Below the pieces are notes generated by a model, which did no database searches, was not told the origin of the DNA, and saw nothing but the letters and a program-made list of their open reading frames with translations. The position numbers and the translations under genes were made by a program. From Acidobacteriota bacterium (GTDB taxonomy: Bacteria > Acidobacteriota > Polarisedimenticolia > JAPUIV01), in the NCBI GenBank assembly GCA_027296665.1, contig JAPUIV010000178.1, positions 1 to 9,352 of the forward strand: a stretch of DNA of 9,352 nucleotides, written 5' to 3'. Shown here piece by piece: positions 6,857-9,352 of the stretch. Numbering within the stretch: position 1 is the stretch's first letter; the number at the start of each line of letters is the position of its first letter.

Positions 6857-7696
6857 ATGAACGGATGGGAGATCATTCTTCTGGCCGTCGTTCAGGGCCT
6901 GACCGAATTTCTGCCGGTCAGCAGTTCCGGGCACCTCGCTCTGTTGCAATGGTTGTTCGGCCCCTCCGGGAAATCCGACCTGTCTCTTACCATCTTTCTT
7001 CATGTTGGCACCCTGCTCGCCCTCTTCCTCTATTTCCGCAACGATCTTCTCCGGTTGGCGCGGTCTATTTTTTTCCGTCCCGTCCCTGTTGAGAAAATGG
7101 GGAATTCCCTCTTCCCGCCCCAGGGCCGGGAACGGCATTATCTCGGTTTGATCCTCCTCGGCTCGGTTCCCACCGCGGCGATCGGCCTGGCCTTGAGAAC
7201 CTATTCTGACGCCGCATCCGGCCAGCCGGCGATGGTCGGGTTTTTTCTCCTGGTCACTGCCGCGCTGCTGGCCGCCCCCCGGATCCTGCGACCCCATTCG
7301 GAGGGGAGTCCGATGATCTCTCCCTGGCAAGCCCTGGTCATCGGAGCGGTTCAGGGAATGGCGGTCCTGCCGGGGATTTCCCGGTCGGGCAGCACCATTG
7401 TCGCCGGAATTCTGCTGGGGATCGAAGGAAAGAACGCCGCCAGGTTTTCCTTTCACCTGTCGATCCCGGCCGTCCTGGGCGCTTTCATTCTGGAGGGGAT
7501 CGGATCGAACGCCTGGCAGGCCTGGGCGGCTCCCCTGCCGTTGCTGGGCCTACTGATTTCGGCGGTCACTGGATTCGCCGCAATCGGCCTGTTGATGCGG
7601 GTGGTGGCCCGCCGCCGACTGGCAATGTTTTCTTACTATTGCGGCGCGGTCGGTCTCGCCGTCCTGGTGGTGAGTGCTTTCTCCATTCCGTGGTAG
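6857..7696 (+). CDS. uppP: Undecaprenyl-diphosphatase (bacitracin-resistance protein family)
   Basis: UppP is an integral membrane enzyme that dephosphorylates undecaprenyl pyrophosphate, regenerating the lipid carrier for peptidoglycan and other envelope polymers. The 279 residues (E. coli 273) show both family motifs. The first is QGLTEFLPVSSSGHL (Q13, E17, S22-S24, H26). The second is PGISRSGST (172-180, with R176), preceded by VQGMAVL, an inverted-repeat echo of the first. Several hydrophobic helices alternate with short loops, as in the family. The frame is open back to 6737, but that would overlap rnj by about 100 bases and the family begins at MNGWEIILLAVVQG, so ATG 6857 is chosen. Its best Shine-Dalgarno, AGGGAG (6838-6843), is 13 bases away, with a T6 run between, so initiation may be modest. 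It lies 17 bp after rnj. Confidence 0.95.
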   Translation: MNGWEIILLAVVQGLTEFLPVSSSGHLALLQWLFGPSGKSDLSLTIFLHVGTLLALFLYFRNDLLRLARSIFFRPVPVEKMGNSLFPPQGRERHYLGLILLGSVPTAAIGLALRTYSDAASGQPAMVGFFLLVTAALLAAPRILRPHSEGSPMISPWQALVIGAVQGMAVLPGISRSGSTIVAGILLGIEGKNAARFSFHLSIPAVLGAFILEGIGSNAWQAWAAPLPLLGLLISAVTGFAAIGLLMRVVARRRLAMFSYYCGAVGLAVLVVSAFSIPW

Positions 7697-7727
7697 AATC
7701 ACCATCCTCGATGGGCGAGTCTGCTGA

Positions 7728-9352
7728 ATGGGAAAAACAATCAAGAAAAAGAGGAGTAGGTTCACCGAAGTAGGGGCGATCCTCCTGTTCGCCCTGGGAC
7801 TCTACCTTCTGATCAGCTTTCTTTCGTATTCCTCTGCCGATCCAACCCTTTTCGACAGCCCCTCCGACTCTTCACCGGTGGCGAATCTCGGCGGCCGCAT
7901 CGGCGCCAATCTGGCCGAGGCGGGATTCCAGCTTCTCGGACTGGCGGCGCCGTTGTTGCCATTTCTGTTCTTCATTTCCGGTTGGAATCGGTTCCGGAAA
8001 ACGGAAACCGGATCGTCCCTGTCCCGCTCGATGGGCGGAATTCTTCTTTTCCTGGGCCTCTGTACCGCCCTACAGACCCTGGTGGGAGTCGGTTCGATTC
8101 CCGGCCAAGACCACAACGGCGGCGGGCTGGTCGGCCATCTCCTGACTAGGTGGTTGTTACCGGCCTTCAGCCGCGGCGGCCTGCTCCTCCTGGCTCTGGT
8201 GTTCCTGATCGTCGGTTTCCTGGTCGCCACCCGCCTGTCGTTGCGTGAGGTTTTTGCCGCCTTCCGCAACCGGTTCGGGAAATGGATGAAACGGCTGCGG
8301 GTACGGATCGCCCGCCGGGTGGAGGCCCGCCGCCGGGATCGCATGCGCGAAGCGGTGATCCGGAAACACCGGGAAATGACCTCCGGGGGGATGCGGGTCC
8401 CGGCAAAGGCGGCCCGAGCAAAGGGGCCGGTGAAGACACGGATCCTCCGCAAGGATAGCCCGCCCTCGAAGGTACCGGCCACTCAATCCCCCCTGCCCTT
8501 CCGGGAGGCGCCCAGCACCTATGCCCTTCCCCCTCTCAGCCTTCTGGAAGAACCGGTTGCGGAGGAGGCGGTCGACGACAAGGAACTGGTAGAAATCGCG
8601 CGCAAGATCACGTCCAGATTCCGGGAGTTCGGCGTGGAAGGATCGGTCCAGCAGATCCATCCAGGGCCGGTCGTCACCACCTTCGAATTCAAGCCGGAGC
8701 CGGGGATCAAATACAACCGGATCACCGGGCTGACCGAGGAGCTCTGCCTGGCGGTTCAGGCGGAGGCGATCCGGATCGATAGGATTTCCGGGAAATCGAC
8801 CATAGGGATCGAAGTTCCCAACGCAAAACGGGAGATGATCACTCTGCGGGAGATTCTCGCCTCTCCCCGTTTCATGAATTCCCCCTCCCGCCTCACCCTG
8901 GCCCTGGGCCGCCGGATCCATGGTGAACCGTACCTGGCCGATCTGGCCACCATGCCCCATCTCCTGATCGCCGGGGCTACCGGCTCGGGAAAAAGCGTCA
9001 CCCTTAACGCCATGATCAGCAGCATCCTGTTCAAGGCAACCCCGGATGAAGTCAAGTTCATCATGATCGACACCAAGCGGCTCGAGTTGGGTTTTTATCA
9101 GGATATCCCCCACCTGCTGACACCGGTCGTGACCGATCCGAAGAAAGCGGCCACGGCTCTTCGCTGGGCGACCCACCAGATGGAGCAAAGATACCGGCAG
9201 CTGGCCGACTGCGGGGTGCGCAGCCTCGAACAGTACAACCAGCTGCTTCTTGGCGATCGGCGACCGGCAACCAAGGGGAAAACCGGGGGAGAAGGGGCCG
9301 AGATCGAACCGATACCCTATCTGGTGGTGGTAATCGACGAGCTCGCCGACCT
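7728..9352 (+). CDS. ftsK: DNA translocase FtsK/SpoIIIE, N-terminal part (3' end outside the window)
   Basis: FtsK anchors at the division septum and pumps chromosomal DNA, helping dimer resolution and segregation. The 541 codons present are open to the window end. A Lys/Arg-rich N-terminus (KTIKKKRSR) precedes four predicted membrane helices at about 15-34, 66-86, 102-121 and 150-168. A basic then proline-rich linker runs to about residue 280. The alpha subdomain follows (from ELVEIARKITSRFREFGVEG, then PGPVVTTFEFKPEPGIK). The motor carries Walker A GATGSGKS (416-423), then MIDTKRLEL and IPHLLTPVVTDPKKAATALRW, and Walker B VVVIDELAD (D537/E538). The family usually reads DPK at the position of DTK. 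The rest of the motor and the DNA-reading gamma domain are missing only because the window stops. ATG 7728 has a weak GGGCGAG ahead of it; no better in-frame start is seen. The linker is short beside E. coli FtsK, as in SpoIIIE. Confidence 0.95.
   Translation, partial: MGKTIKKKRSRFTEVGAILLFALGLYLLISFLSYSSADPTLFDSPSDSSPVANLGGRIGANLAEAGFQLLGLAAPLLPFLFFISGWNRFRKTETGSSLSRSMGGILLFLGLCTALQTLVGVGSIPGQDHNGGGLVGHLLTRWLLPAFSRGGLLLLALVFLIVGFLVATRLSLREVFAAFRNRFGKWMKRLRVRIARRVEARRRDRMREAVIRKHREMTSGGMRVPAKAARAKGPVKTRILRKDSPPSKVPATQSPLPFREAPSTYALPPLSLLEEPVAEEAVDDKELVEIARKITSRFREFGVEGSVQQIHPGPVVTTFEFKPEPGIKYNRITGLTEELCLAVQAEAIRIDRISGKSTIGIEVPNAKREMITLREILASPRFMNSPSRLTLALGRRIHGEPYLADLATMPHLLIAGATGSGKSVTLNAMISSILFKATPDEVKFIMIDTKRLELGFYQDIPHLLTPVVTDPKKAATALRWATHQMEQRYRQLADCGVRSLEQYNQLLLGDRRPATKGKTGGEGAEIEPIPYLVVVIDELAD

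Noticed and set aside
7697..7727. Possible terminator between uppP and ftsK
   Set aside because: Only 4-base stems (TGGT/ACCA and CATC/GATG) with no T-run; read-through into ftsK is more likely.
7711..7773. Short ATG frame between uppP and ftsK
   Set aside because: Only about 20 codons, out of frame with ftsK and overlapping it, with no supporting signal.
8157..9188. 343-codon minus-strand frame opposite ftsK
   Set aside because: Despite its length it mirrors the FtsK frame, which has four membrane helices and Walker motifs. The shadow product is low in complexity and matches nothing I know.

Overview
The window is about 9.35 kb of GC-rich bacterial chromosome (roughly 60% GC by eye). It is densely coded, with short or overlapping gene junctions and frequent GTG or TTG starts. 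Eight protein genes can be supported, and seven of them are recognisable housekeeping or chemosensory families. I see no insertion sequence, phage gene, CRISPR array, tRNA or rRNA. The presence of RNase J argues against most gamma- and betaproteobacteria. With FtsK, KsgA, UppP and a small chemosensory cassette, it suits a GC-rich lineage such as a deltaproteobacterial group, Nitrospirota, Acidobacteriota or a related candidate phylum. The exact taxon cannot be read from the sequence.

Region 1 (1-3717, plus strand) is a chemosensory operon: the 3' part of a methyl-accepting chemotaxis receptor, then CheW, CheY and CheA. CheW and CheY overlap by ATGA. The receptor and CheA would sit together through CheW at the membrane, and CheA would phosphorylate CheY on D55. 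CheB and CheR are not in the window. CheA is short and appears to lack a folded P2 (CheY-docking) domain.

Region 2 (3718-4271) holds a single minus-strand thioredoxin gene. It converges with cheA across a 147-bp gap containing two imperfect hairpins, and diverges from ksgA across a 68-bp gap where candidate -10 elements for the two directions overlap.

Region 3 (4272-9352, plus strand) is a tightly spaced cluster: ksgA/rsmA (16S rRNA dimethyltransferase), rnj (RNase J), uppP (undecaprenyl-diphosphatase) and the 5' two thirds or so of an ftsK/spoIIIE-type DNA translocase, which runs off the window end. Gaps are 6, 17 and 31 bp, so co-transcription is likely. The cluster links rRNA maturation and RNA decay with cell-wall lipid carrier recycling and chromosome segregation.

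No new biological system is evident. The most distinctive signal outside the genes is compositional: the tetranucleotide GATC occurs about 139 times by hand count, against roughly 34-37 expected by chance.
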